5,115 nt of DNA, from assembly GCA_029268325.1 (NCBI GenBank), contig JAJUGC010000203.1, positions 1 through 5,115 on the forward strand, in the 5' to 3' direction. The position numbers and the translations under genes are program-made. The notes under the pieces were generated by a model. It searched no databases and had not been told where the DNA came from. It saw nothing but the letters and a program-made list of their open reading frames with translations. This DNA comes from Gammaproteobacteria bacterium. GTDB lineage: Bacteria > Pseudomonadota > Gammaproteobacteria > Pseudomonadales > Oleiphilaceae. Shown one piece after another: positions 1 through 5,115 of this stretch (its first letter is position 1; the number at the start of each line of letters is the position of its first letter).

Positions 1-799
1 AGGGCCGGCGCGGCACATGCACGGTCACCTTGGCCCGGGCAAAGGCTTGGGGCACCTTGAAATTAGGCAACCAACCGCCGTACTCCACCCCTTGGGCGGC
101 GAGCCGTTCCAGCACGCCTTCGGGGTAGCGAACGCCGTGTAGCCGCAGCCGGATACCTAACTGGCGGGCAGGGCTGAACAGAAACTCCTCCAGCTCCTGG
201 GTGCGCTCGTCGTCCCCCCAGTTGCCGATCCAGACCAGCTCGGTGTCTTTTTCAGAGGCGGGCAGAGGGTGAAACATTCGGGTGTCGGCGGCTTCATGCC
301 AGATCCAGGCGGATTGTCCCCACCCGTTGGTACGGTAGACCTCCCGCAGGACTTCGCCAAAGGCCAGTATCCCGTCATAGGCGCTGAGGTTGACCCGGCC
401 CAGGGCACGGGGATCGCTAACCGCCCGGTGATGGGTGTCATGGAACAGCAGCCGGAAATCACTACGCTGGGCGCGCAGCTTGTTCCAGCCGTTGATCAGC
501 CAGTCATCGCTCCATTCGTGGACGATCACCAGGTCGGCTTCGTCGGCCACCTCCTCCAGGTCCAGGTCATCTTGCTGATAGGGAATGCTGGTCAGTTCCG
601 GATAGGCCTGGTGGAACAGTTCGATGGGACCCGGGCCGTGGCGCTCCACCAGATTCCAGCGGCTCCAGGCGTTGACCGGCTCATAGACGGTCACCTCATG
701 GCCCCGGCTGATCAGCTCACTCACAATCCCTCGCAGGAAGTGGGCATTGCCATGATTCCAGTCTGAGACCAGAGAGTGATAAAACATTGCAATATTCAC
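1..799 (-). CDS. CgeB-like GT-B glycosyltransferase, 3' end cut by window edge
   Basis: The 266 visible residues resemble CgeB-type glycosyltransferases: GT-B proteins annotated as glycosyltransferase or spore-maturation-like protein, usually about 350-380 residues, so roughly the last quarter to third is missing. Seen in the sequence: an N-terminal Rossmann-like start (NIAMFYHSL, then HGNAHFLRG at residues 16-24), a strand ending in VIVHEW (91-96), FHDTHHRA (119-126), WHEAADTRMF (167-176), IGNWGDDERT (191-200), where the C-terminal nucleotide-sugar domain probably begins, and HVPRRP at the cut end. The donor-binding C-terminal helix lies outside the window. I chose the GTG at 799-797 because AAGGAG lies 7 bases upstream; an in-frame ATG at 787-785 would remove four residues of the first strand. 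No signal peptide or membrane segment is seen, so it is probably cytoplasmic. It follows the GT4 gene after 64 bases and is the last gene seen. Donor and acceptor are unknown. Confidence 0.85.
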   Translation of the reverse strand, partial: MNIAMFYHSLVSDWNHGNAHFLRGIVSELISRGHEVTVYEPVNAWSRWNLVERHGPGPIELFHQAYPELTSIPYQQDDLDLEEVADEADLVIVHEWSDDWLINGWNKLRAQRSDFRLLFHDTHHRAVSDPRALGRVNLSAYDGILAFGEVLREVYRTNGWGQSAWIWHEAADTRMFHPLPASEKDTELVWIGNWGDDERTQELEEFLFSPARQLGIRLRLHGVRYPEGVLERLAAQGVEYGGWLPNFKVPQAFARAKVTVHVPRRP

Positions 800-806
800 G
801 ACCAAA

Positions 807-812
807 CTCCTT
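807..812 (-). promoter_or_regulatory. Ribosome binding site for CgeB-like glycosyltransferase
   Basis: On the minus strand AAGGAG is followed by TTTGGTC (7 bases) and then GTG. The near-consensus Shine-Dalgarno match and good spacing decide the GTG start at 799 over the ATG twelve bases further in. This gene therefore appears able to initiate on its own, unlike the coupled genes upstream. Confidence 0.8.
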
Positions 813-840
813 GTTGTCCTTATTCCGTATCCTTTGGATT

Positions 841-855
841 CCGGCCTCGTGCCGG
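841..855 (-). repeat. Short inverted repeat (5-bp stem, 5-base loop)
   Basis: CCGGC and GCCGG flank a 5-base loop (CTCGT on the plus strand) in the spacer after the GT4 gene. The stem is all G/C but only 5 bp, and no T-tract follows it on the minus strand. It could be a weak RNA hairpin affecting message stability between the two glycosyltransferase genes, or chance in G+C-rich DNA. Confidence 0.35.
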
Positions 856-863
856 GGTTGGTT

Positions 864-1982
864 CTAAACGGGAGCTGCTCCGGCCCAGGCTGTCCGGGAT
901 GGGATGGCAGCCCGGGCCATGATCCGCTGATAGCTCTGCCAGTACTCCGTGGCCATGCGTGCCCTGGAGTATTGCCGGGCCCGTCGCCAGGCCCGCTGTG
1001 CCAGCTCCTGGCGTATCTCTGGTTGTTGGGCCAGATCGTTCAACAGGTTTTTTAACGCCTCCGGGTCGTCAGGGTTCACAAAACAGGCCGCATCGCCCCA
1101 GATTTCCCGCAGGCTGGGAATATCCCCCAAGACCAGAGTGCAACCACTGCGGGCTGCTTCCAATATGGAGAGACCGAAAGGCTCGTACTTGGCGGGCATT
1201 ACATAAATGGCTGCCCGGCGCAGTTGCTCGGCCATCTCCCGGGCATCCAAGTGCCCCCGGAATTCCACGGTGGTCAGATCTGTCGTTTCATCGGGCTCAC
1301 CGGCCAGGATCAGGCTCCAGGACAGGTCCGGTGCCACCTTGGCCAGAGCGGCAATGTTTTTCGCTTCGTCCCAGAGGCGACCGGCGCTGAAGCAGACAGG
1401 CTCCTTCTGCCGGCACCATTGTTCCCAAGGCCGCTCTTCGGGGAAGTCGCGCCCGTTGTAGATCACCTGTGCCTGCTGGCAATTGCCATGTTCGGCAAGA
1501 AACGCCGCCAGCATGGCCTGGCTAGGTGCCACGACCAGATCTGTCTGCCGACAGCCCTTGGCAACCTGTTGCCGATAGCGGCGCCAGTCCTCATCGGGCG
1601 CCGCCTCCCCCTTAACGGCCCGCCACCAGGAGCAGACGCAGGAATGGGCGACCAGCATTACTGGCACCTGCCAGTTCAGATGCCCGTGCCCCAGATCGTT
1701 GAGATGGATCAGGTCCGGCTGCAGTTTCGCTTCCAGTTCCAGCAGCCAGTCCCCGGCGCGTGCCACATCACCCCAGGGCTCCGGCATCCAGCACAGGCGA
1801 TAAGGGCTTTCATGCACCTGCACATGCTCCAGCGCCCCCACTTCAGCCCGCTGCGCCTCGGATAACGGGCGGCCCATGGTGGCCAGGGCAATCTCCACCC
1901 CGAAGGTCCGCAGGCCCGTGCAGAGTTCCAGCGTATAAGGCCAGACTCCCCCGAGAGGGTCGGCTGTCATTAGGATCTTCAT
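864..1982 (-). CDS. GT4-type (GT-B) glycosyltransferase
   Basis: A complete 372-residue protein with a two-domain GT-B layout and the usual length for glycosyltransferase family 4. It would transfer a sugar from a nucleotide-activated donor with retention of configuration. Seen: N-terminal KILMTADPLGGVWPY (residues 2-16), where the glycine pair forms the acceptor-side loop; LNDLGHG (94-100); VAHSCVCSWW (111-120); the start of the C-terminal domain at CFSAGRLWDEAKN (197-209); LILAGEP (224-230); and the GT4 EX7E motif with E267 and E275 in YEPFGLSILEA, followed by GCTLVLGDIPSLRE (280-293). There is no signal peptide or membrane helix, so it is probably cytosolic or loosely membrane-associated. 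Its ATG overlaps the preceding stop as ATGA, and there is no good Shine-Dalgarno before it, which points to translational coupling. It ends with TAG. Family-level assignment is strong; donor and acceptor cannot be read from the sequence. Confidence 0.92.
   Translation of the reverse strand: MKILMTADPLGGVWPYTLELCTGLRTFGVEIALATMGRPLSEAQRAEVGALEHVQVHESPYRLCWMPEPWGDVARAGDWLLELEAKLQPDLIHLNDLGHGHLNWQVPVMLVAHSCVCSWWRAVKGEAAPDEDWRRYRQQVAKGCRQTDLVVAPSQAMLAAFLAEHGNCQQAQVIYNGRDFPEERPWEQWCRQKEPVCFSAGRLWDEAKNIAALAKVAPDLSWSLILAGEPDETTDLTTVEFRGHLDAREMAEQLRRAAIYVMPAKYEPFGLSILEAARSGCTLVLGDIPSLREIWGDAACFVNPDDPEALKNLLNDLAQQPEIRQELAQRAWRRARQYSRARMATEYWQSYQRIMARAAIPSRTAWAGAAPV
1979..1982 (-). other. ATGA stop/start overlap, oxidoreductase to GT4 gene
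   Basis: The TGA of the Gfo/Idh/MocA gene and the ATG of the GT4 gene share four bases. Upstream of this ATG the minus strand reads CTGATCTATCAGCG, with no purine-rich ribosome site, so re-initiation by ribosomes finishing the upstream gene is the likely way the GT4 gene is translated. Confidence 0.85.
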
Positions 1983-3121
1983 CGCTGATAGATCAGGTCG
2001 ATGGTGTGGGCCACGTCCAGAACGCTGGCAATGCGTGCGTCATACCAACTGGCCTGGGCGAGGCGGCGGGTCCAGTCGCAAAGGGCGCGCCCACCCCAGT
2101 CATCCGGCGGCTCCGCCAGCACATGGCGGTGGGTGCCCTGATAGCGTTCCACCCGAAAATCGAAGAAAGAGCCGTTAACGTTATAAACCGCGGCTCCACC
2201 TTTGGTGCCGTGAATGCGCGCCTCGATGACCGCATCCTGCCCGGCGGAGAGGTTCCAGGAACAGGCCAGGCGCACGTTGGTATCATCGAGCATAAAATCT
2301 GCCGTTGCGTAGTCTTCCACCTGGAGGTAGGGTGGCTGCAGGCGCTGGCCCTGGTGGAACAGTTGAGAATGCAGTTGGTGCACCTCGCCGCCGCCCAATA
2401 GCCAAAAGGCCAGATCCACCAGGTGAATGCCCAGATCCATCACACAGCCGCCGCCGGAAGACTGCATGTCATAGAACCAGGGCTTGTCTGGCCCATAGGC
2501 GTTGTGGAAGACCAGGTCCAGGGCGAAAATTCTTCCCAGCTCACCATTGTCGATGGCATGGCGAATTTGCTGCATGCCATTGAGATGGCGATAGCAGAAG
2601 TCCACCGCCAGCAGCCGGTCCGACAGTTGTGCGGCCGCCAACACCCGTTCCACTTCTTCCGTAGTACGGGCCAGGGGTTTTTGGCAGAACACCGCCTTGC
2701 CCTGTTCAAGGGCCATGATGGATTGTGCCGCATGGAGGGCACTGGGCGTGGCGATCACCACACCATCCAGGTCGAGCTGGACCAACTCTTCCGGGGAGTC
2801 GACGATGCGGGCTTCCGGAGCCAGGGCTGCGGCTTGCTCCGCCTGGTCCGGGGCCGGGTCATAGACCGCCACAAAGCTGGCCAGACTTTCCTGTTGTAAT
2901 GCCTTCATCCGTAACCGGCCAATCCAGCCGGTGCCCATAAAGCCCAATTTCGGCTTGGATAAATGGTCCGGTTCCTGTCCTTTCGAGCTGGTCTGGCTGC
3001 TGGACGTGCTCTTCCGGGCCTGGCTGACCGGTACGGCGCCCTTATCATGGGCGAGGGCCAGGGCAGGGCGGGGGCGGATTTTGCGGGCATGGCTGGCCAG
3101 GTTGATTTGAGGAACTCTCAT
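1979..3121 (-). CDS. Gfo/Idh/MocA-family NAD(P)-dependent oxidoreductase with N-terminal extension
   Basis: A 380-residue protein of the Gfo/Idh/MocA family, which oxidises or reduces one hydroxyl/keto carbon of sugars, nucleotide sugars or cyclitols with NAD(P). Seen: nucleotide-binding GxGxxG at G63, G65 and G68 (GFMGTGWIG); VVIATPSALHA (121-131); CQKPLAR (146-152), the EKP position, with K148 kept and Gln in place of Glu; and GGGCVMDLGIHLVD (223-236), carrying the family D229 and H233. The last is followed by the beta-sheet domain, including EDYATADF (269-276) and ACSWNLSAG (286-294). About 58 residues precede the first Rossmann strand, Ser/Lys/Gln-rich around 33-50, where most relatives begin almost directly. 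I chose the ATG at 3121 because it forms ATGA with the previous stop; the ATG at 3133 lies directly against its purine stretch and would add only four residues. No closer start (ATG, GTG or TTG) precedes the Rossmann strand convincingly. The substrate is unknown. Confidence 0.9.
   Translation of the reverse strand: MRVPQINLASHARKIRPRPALALAHDKGAVPVSQARKSTSSSQTSSKGQEPDHLSKPKLGFMGTGWIGRLRMKALQQESLASFVAVYDPAPDQAEQAAALAPEARIVDSPEELVQLDLDGVVIATPSALHAAQSIMALEQGKAVFCQKPLARTTEEVERVLAAAQLSDRLLAVDFCYRHLNGMQQIRHAIDNGELGRIFALDLVFHNAYGPDKPWFYDMQSSGGGCVMDLGIHLVDLAFWLLGGGEVHQLHSQLFHQGQRLQPPYLQVEDYATADFMLDDTNVRLACSWNLSAGQDAVIEARIHGTKGGAAVYNVNGSFFDFRVERYQGTHRHVLAEPPDDWGGRALCDWTRRLAQASWYDARIASVLDVAHTIDLIYQR
3118..3121 (-). 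other. ATGA stop/start overlap, alcohol dehydrogenase to Gfo/Idh/MocA gene
   Basis: The dehydrogenase TGA and the oxidoreductase ATG share four bases. AAGGGA lies about a dozen bases upstream on the minus strand, somewhat far for an efficient site, which again fits coupled translation. The overlap decides this start over the ATG at 3133-3131. Confidence 0.8.
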
Positions 3122-4134
3122 AGCGCCACCCATCCCTTGATAAAGCCTGCAGGACGCTCCTGCATCATGTGGAAGGCGCGATCCAGCTCATCCAGTTGGA
3201 AGCGGTGGGTCAGGAGTTCCTGGGGGCGCAGACGGTTTGCCAGCACGGCGGCGATGCCTTCCTTGATGCCCAGGACATAGCGGGACGGGTCACGCTCATG
3301 GGCGTTGATGACATCAATGGCGCGCCAGTTCCATTGCTGCATGTTGACCTGGCGCAAGCCGTCTTGATGGTAGCCGCCGATGATGAGCTTGCCGTACTCG
3401 GCAACCAGTTCGCTGGCCAGGTCCAGGCCTTGCTGTAGGCCGATAACCTCGATGACTCGCTCACAGCCGCGTTGCCCGGTCAGTTCCCGAACGGCGCTGA
3501 CCGCACCCCAGAAGTCCTCGGTGGAAAGGGCCGCCTGGGCGCCACTGGCCAAGGCCTGGTCCAGGACACTCTGGCGGCGCGACAGGACGATCACCCGGGC
3601 TCCTTCGGATACCGCCAATTGGGTGAGCAACAGGCCCAGAAAGCCGGCGCCGACGATCGCGACGGTCTGGTCTTCGCTGATGTCGCTGCGGCGGAAGATG
3701 TTCATGGCGCAGCCAATGGCTTCGCCGGGAAAAGGCTGGTTGTCCAGCTCCGCCGGCAGAGGAACCACCGACTGGGCGGGGGCTACGTCGTACTGGGCAA
3801 AGGCGTGTTGGGAGAGCACCGCGACTCGCTGTCCCAGGTGCAGGCCCTGGACGTCCGCGCCGATGGCATCCACATAGCCCCAGCCTTCATGACCGGGATT
3901 GCCGGGCTCGATGGGATACTGAAACCAGGGGCGCCCTTCCCAGAGCGGCAGGCTGGAGGCGCATACACCGCAGCCTTCGAGGCGGACGCGCACTTCGCCA
4001 CGGCCGGGTTGGGGGATCTGTTGTTCGGTGACTGCTATTTTCTGGGGGCTTTCGAGTCGGGCAGCCTGCATCCGGGCAGGACTGGCGACAGGGACAGTTC
4101 GTCCCTTCAAGGCAAGGTTGCTTGGGTCCGCCAC
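3118..4134 (-). CDS. Zinc-dependent medium-chain dehydrogenase, single-zinc type
   Basis: A 338-residue medium-chain (alcohol/polyol) dehydrogenase that would interconvert a hydroxyl and a carbonyl on a sugar or cyclitol using NAD(P). Seen: a GroES-like N-terminal domain with likely catalytic-zinc ligands C58 (in GCGVCASS), H82/E83 (in GHEGWG) and C142 (in IGCAMNIF); Rossmann GxGxxG at G162, G164 and G167 (AIVGAGFLG); and a C-terminal GGYHQDG (253-259) and NAHERDP (277-283). No cysteine lies between 58 and 142, so the four-cysteine structural-zinc lobe is absent, which helps explain the short length. SRR (185-187) after the second Rossmann strand suggests NADP(H) preference. The GTG at 4134 has AAAGGAG 9 bases upstream. 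A start at Met22 (ATG, 4071) would match the usual N-terminus of such enzymes but has no clear ribosome site. The gene overlaps the epimerase by 28 bases and the next gene by ATGA. Confidence 0.9.
   Translation of the reverse strand: MADPSNLALKGRTVPVASPARMQAARLESPQKIAVTEQQIPQPGRGEVRVRLEGCGVCASSLPLWEGRPWFQYPIEPGNPGHEGWGYVDAIGADVQGLHLGQRVAVLSQHAFAQYDVAPAQSVVPLPAELDNQPFPGEAIGCAMNIFRRSDISEDQTVAIVGAGFLGLLLTQLAVSEGARVIVLSRRQSVLDQALASGAQAALSTEDFWGAVSAVRELTGQRGCERVIEVIGLQQGLDLASELVAEYGKLIIGGYHQDGLRQVNMQQWNWRAIDVINAHERDPSRYVLGIKEGIAAVLANRLRPQELLTHRFQLDELDRAFHMMQERPAGFIKGWVAL
4107..4134 (-). other. 28-base coding overlap, epimerase 3' end with dehydrogenase 5' end
   Basis: The epimerase stop (TGA, 4109-4107) lies inside the dehydrogenase reading frame that starts with GTG at 4134, in a different frame. 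The overlap encodes the last nine or so epimerase residues and the first nine dehydrogenase residues at once. It supports co-transcription and probably coupled translation. If the dehydrogenase really starts at 4071, there would instead be a 35-base gap. Confidence 0.7.
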
Positions 4135-5115
4135 TTCTGGAAACTCCTTTTTCTTGATTTGGTCGGTCGTTGTTGTTCGGGGTCAGACAGCAGGTTGTTC
4201 TTCAGCCAGTGATGGAGTTGGTGGACGCCATCCTGGATGGAGGTCTTGGGAGTCCAGCCCGTCAGCTCGCCAAACCGGCGGGTGTCGGAGACGTAATATT
4301 TCTGATCCCCGAGGCGCCAGTCTTGCAGCTGGTAGTCTGGCATCCGGCCGGTCAGAGTGCTGATGAGCTCCAACAGCTCCAGCAGGCTGATGCTATTCGC
4401 AGGCCCTCCACCGATATTGAAGGCTTGGCCGGACAATCTGTCGATGTGCTGGTGGGCCACCAGCAGAGCTTCGACCAGATCATCCACGAAGAGAATGTCC
4501 CGGACCTGCATGCCGTCACCGTAGAGGGTGATGGGTTCACCCTTGAGGGCGCGGATCAGAAAATGAGCCACCCAGCCTTGGTCCTCGGTGCCGAACTGGT
4601 GGGGGCCGTAGATACAGCTCATACGAAACACCGTCGCCGGCAAGTGGTAGGTGCGGGCATAGTCCAGCACATACTGGTCGGCACTGCCCTTGGAGCAACC
4701 GTAGGGGCTATGGAAGCTTAGGGGCTGATGTTCGTTGAGCCCTTCCCGTAACTGGCGGCGCCTGGGGACATAGCGCAGGCCTTCCTGGACGAAGCCAATG
4801 TCTTCCAGGTTGCCGTACACCTTGTTGGTGGAGGTAAACAGCAGCGAAGGCGGCTGTTGCATCTGGCGCATGGCTTCCAGGATATTGAGGGTGCCCTGCA
4901 TGTTGACGTAGAAATCCCGCAAGGGGGCCTCGATACTGGTGGTTACCGCCACTTGCGCTGCGAAGTGATAGATTTGGGAAGCCTGGTGCACTGCGTCCCG
5001 GATCAGGTGGGTATCGCGGATGTCGGCGATTTCCACCTGGACCCGTTTGCCGTACTTGGCGCACAGCCATTCCAGGTTGCGCTCGACCCCGGAGCGGGAC
5101 AGGTTGTCGAAAATG
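4107..5115 (-). CDS. NAD-dependent sugar epimerase, CDP-paratose 2-epimerase type (5' end cut)
   Basis: 335 residues are visible, with the first full codon at 5114-5112. The reading frame is open to the window edge, so the GTG at 5036 is internal. About 30 residues, including the glycine-rich NAD loop, are missing. It is an extended short-chain dehydrogenase acting on nucleotide sugars through a transient keto intermediate. Seen: DNLSRSGVERNL (visible 3-14), where the Asp closing the second strand suggests NAD; HFAAQVAVTTS (50-60); FTSTNKVYG (93-101), with a catalytic Ser/Thr; SPYGCSK (136-142), the YxxxK pair Y138/K142; RMSCIYGPHQFGTEDQGW (164-181); and GDGMQVRDILFVDDLV (199-214). The DNLSR, STNKVYG and GPxQFGTEDQGW signatures are typical of CDP-paratose/tyvelose 2-epimerases, but that substrate is uncertain because no CDP-sugar synthesis genes are seen. 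The last 27 or so residues form a Lys/Arg-rich tail beyond the normal domain, coinciding with the ribosome site and start of the next gene. Confidence 0.9.
   Translation of the reverse strand, partial: IFDNLSRSGVERNLEWLCAKYGKRVQVEIADIRDTHLIRDAVHQASQIYHFAAQVAVTTSIEAPLRDFYVNMQGTLNILEAMRQMQQPPSLLFTSTNKVYGNLEDIGFVQEGLRYVPRRRQLREGLNEHQPLSFHSPYGCSKGSADQYVLDYARTYHLPATVFRMSCIYGPHQFGTEDQGWVAHFLIRALKGEPITLYGDGMQVRDILFVDDLVEALLVAHQHIDRLSGQAFNIGGGPANSISLLELLELISTLTGRMPDYQLQDWRLGDQKYYVSDTRRFGELTGWTPKTSIQDGVHQLHHWLKNNLLSDPEQQRPTKSRKRSFQKWRTQATLP
4144..4150 (-). promoter_or_regulatory. Ribosome binding site for the zinc dehydrogenase
   Basis: AAAGGAG on the minus strand lies 9 bases before the GTG at 4134 and sits inside the coding sequence of the epimerase's basic tail. 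It is the main evidence for the GTG start over the internal ATG at 4071. The sequence after it (GTTT or TTT, then a GTG start) resembles the site before the CgeB-like gene. Confidence 0.75.

Larger units (their letters stand above)
800..863 (-). other. 64-base intergenic spacer, GT4 gene to CgeB-like gene
   Basis: This is the only gap between genes in the window. Read on the minus strand it holds a short inverted repeat just after the upstream stop, then a purine-rich stretch leading into the ribosome site of the downstream gene. I see no convincing -35/-10 pair and no run of T after the repeat, so neither a promoter nor an intrinsic terminator is supported. Read-through from the upstream gene is the simplest reading. 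Confidence 0.6.

Noticed and set aside
269..766. 165-codon open frame on the plus strand
   Set aside because: Antisense to the CgeB-like gene, which has recognisable motifs throughout the same interval.
841..855. Inverted repeat as a rho-independent terminator
   Set aside because: The stem is only 5 bp and no T-run follows on the minus strand; the next gene begins 42 bases later in the same direction.
800..863. Internal sigma-70 promoter for the CgeB-like gene
   Set aside because: No -35/-10 pair with reasonable match and 16-18 base spacing could be found on the minus strand; the purine-rich sequence is explained by the ribosome site.
1224..1865. 213-codon open frame on the plus strand
   Set aside because: Fully antisense to the GT4 glycosyltransferase gene; Pro/Gly/His-rich translation with no domain signature and no ribosome site of note.
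1985..1996. Near-palindrome CTGAT-AG-ATCAG before the GT4 start as an operator
   Set aside because: It lies within the coding end of the preceding gene, has a 2-base centre and short arms, and has no second copy in the window; chance is the simplest explanation.
1760..2401. 213-codon open frame on the plus strand across the GT4/oxidoreductase junction
   Set aside because: Antisense to two well-supported overlapping genes; composition is that of a shadow frame.
3472..4212. 246-codon open frame on the plus strand
   Set aside because: It lies antisense to the dehydrogenase and the epimerase 3' end, whose products match known families with intact motifs. Its translation shows no recognisable fold, and long antisense frames are expected in G+C-rich genes.
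4107..5036. Epimerase starting at the GTG at 5036
   Set aside because: The frame continues upstream to the window edge and encodes DNLSRSGVERNL, typical of the family, so the GTG is internal and the gene is simply cut by the window.
1..5115. Defence system, mobile element, CRISPR or tRNA content
   Set aside because: No nuclease, transposase, integrase or toxin motifs, no regularly spaced repeats and no cloverleaf-like sequence were seen; the whole window is accounted for by the five metabolic/glycosyltransferase genes.

Overview
The window is a single, densely packed minus-strand gene cluster. It holds five protein-coding genes, read from the right-hand end to the left, and the outer two run off the edges. 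Base composition is around 60% G+C by eye. The GTG starts with AAGGAG ribosome sites and the overlapping gene ends fit a proteobacterium, probably beta or gamma, but nothing in the window fixes the genus. There are no RNA genes, insertion sequences, CRISPR repeats or phage genes, and no non-coding stretch longer than 64 bases.

Layout in transcription order. (1) 5115-4107: an extended short-chain dehydrogenase/NAD-dependent sugar epimerase of the CDP-paratose 2-epimerase type, missing its N-terminus. (2) 4134-3118: a zinc-dependent medium-chain alcohol dehydrogenase without the structural-zinc lobe. (3) 3121-1979: a Gfo/Idh/MocA oxidoreductase with an unusual N-terminal extension. (4) 1982-864: a GT4-type glycosyltransferase. 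(5) 799-1: a CgeB-like GT-B glycosyltransferase, missing its C-terminus. Genes 1 and 2 overlap by 28 bases. Genes 2/3 and 3/4 each share an ATGA stop/start. Genes 4 and 5 are separated by 64 bases holding a short inverted repeat and a strong ribosome site. This is the structure of one co-transcribed, partly translationally coupled operon.

How the genes may work together (inference): three nucleotide-cofactor enzymes that can act on sugar or polyol carbons (an epimerase and two oxidoreductases) sit beside two different glycosyltransferases. That suggests synthesis of an uncommon sugar or cyclitol unit and its transfer to a lipid, a surface polymer or a small secreted glycoside. No transporter, polymerase or lipid-carrier enzyme is visible here, so the acceptor is unknown. 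I cannot assign a gene symbol to any of the five with confidence. The set is best described as an uncharacterised sugar-modification/glycosylation locus.
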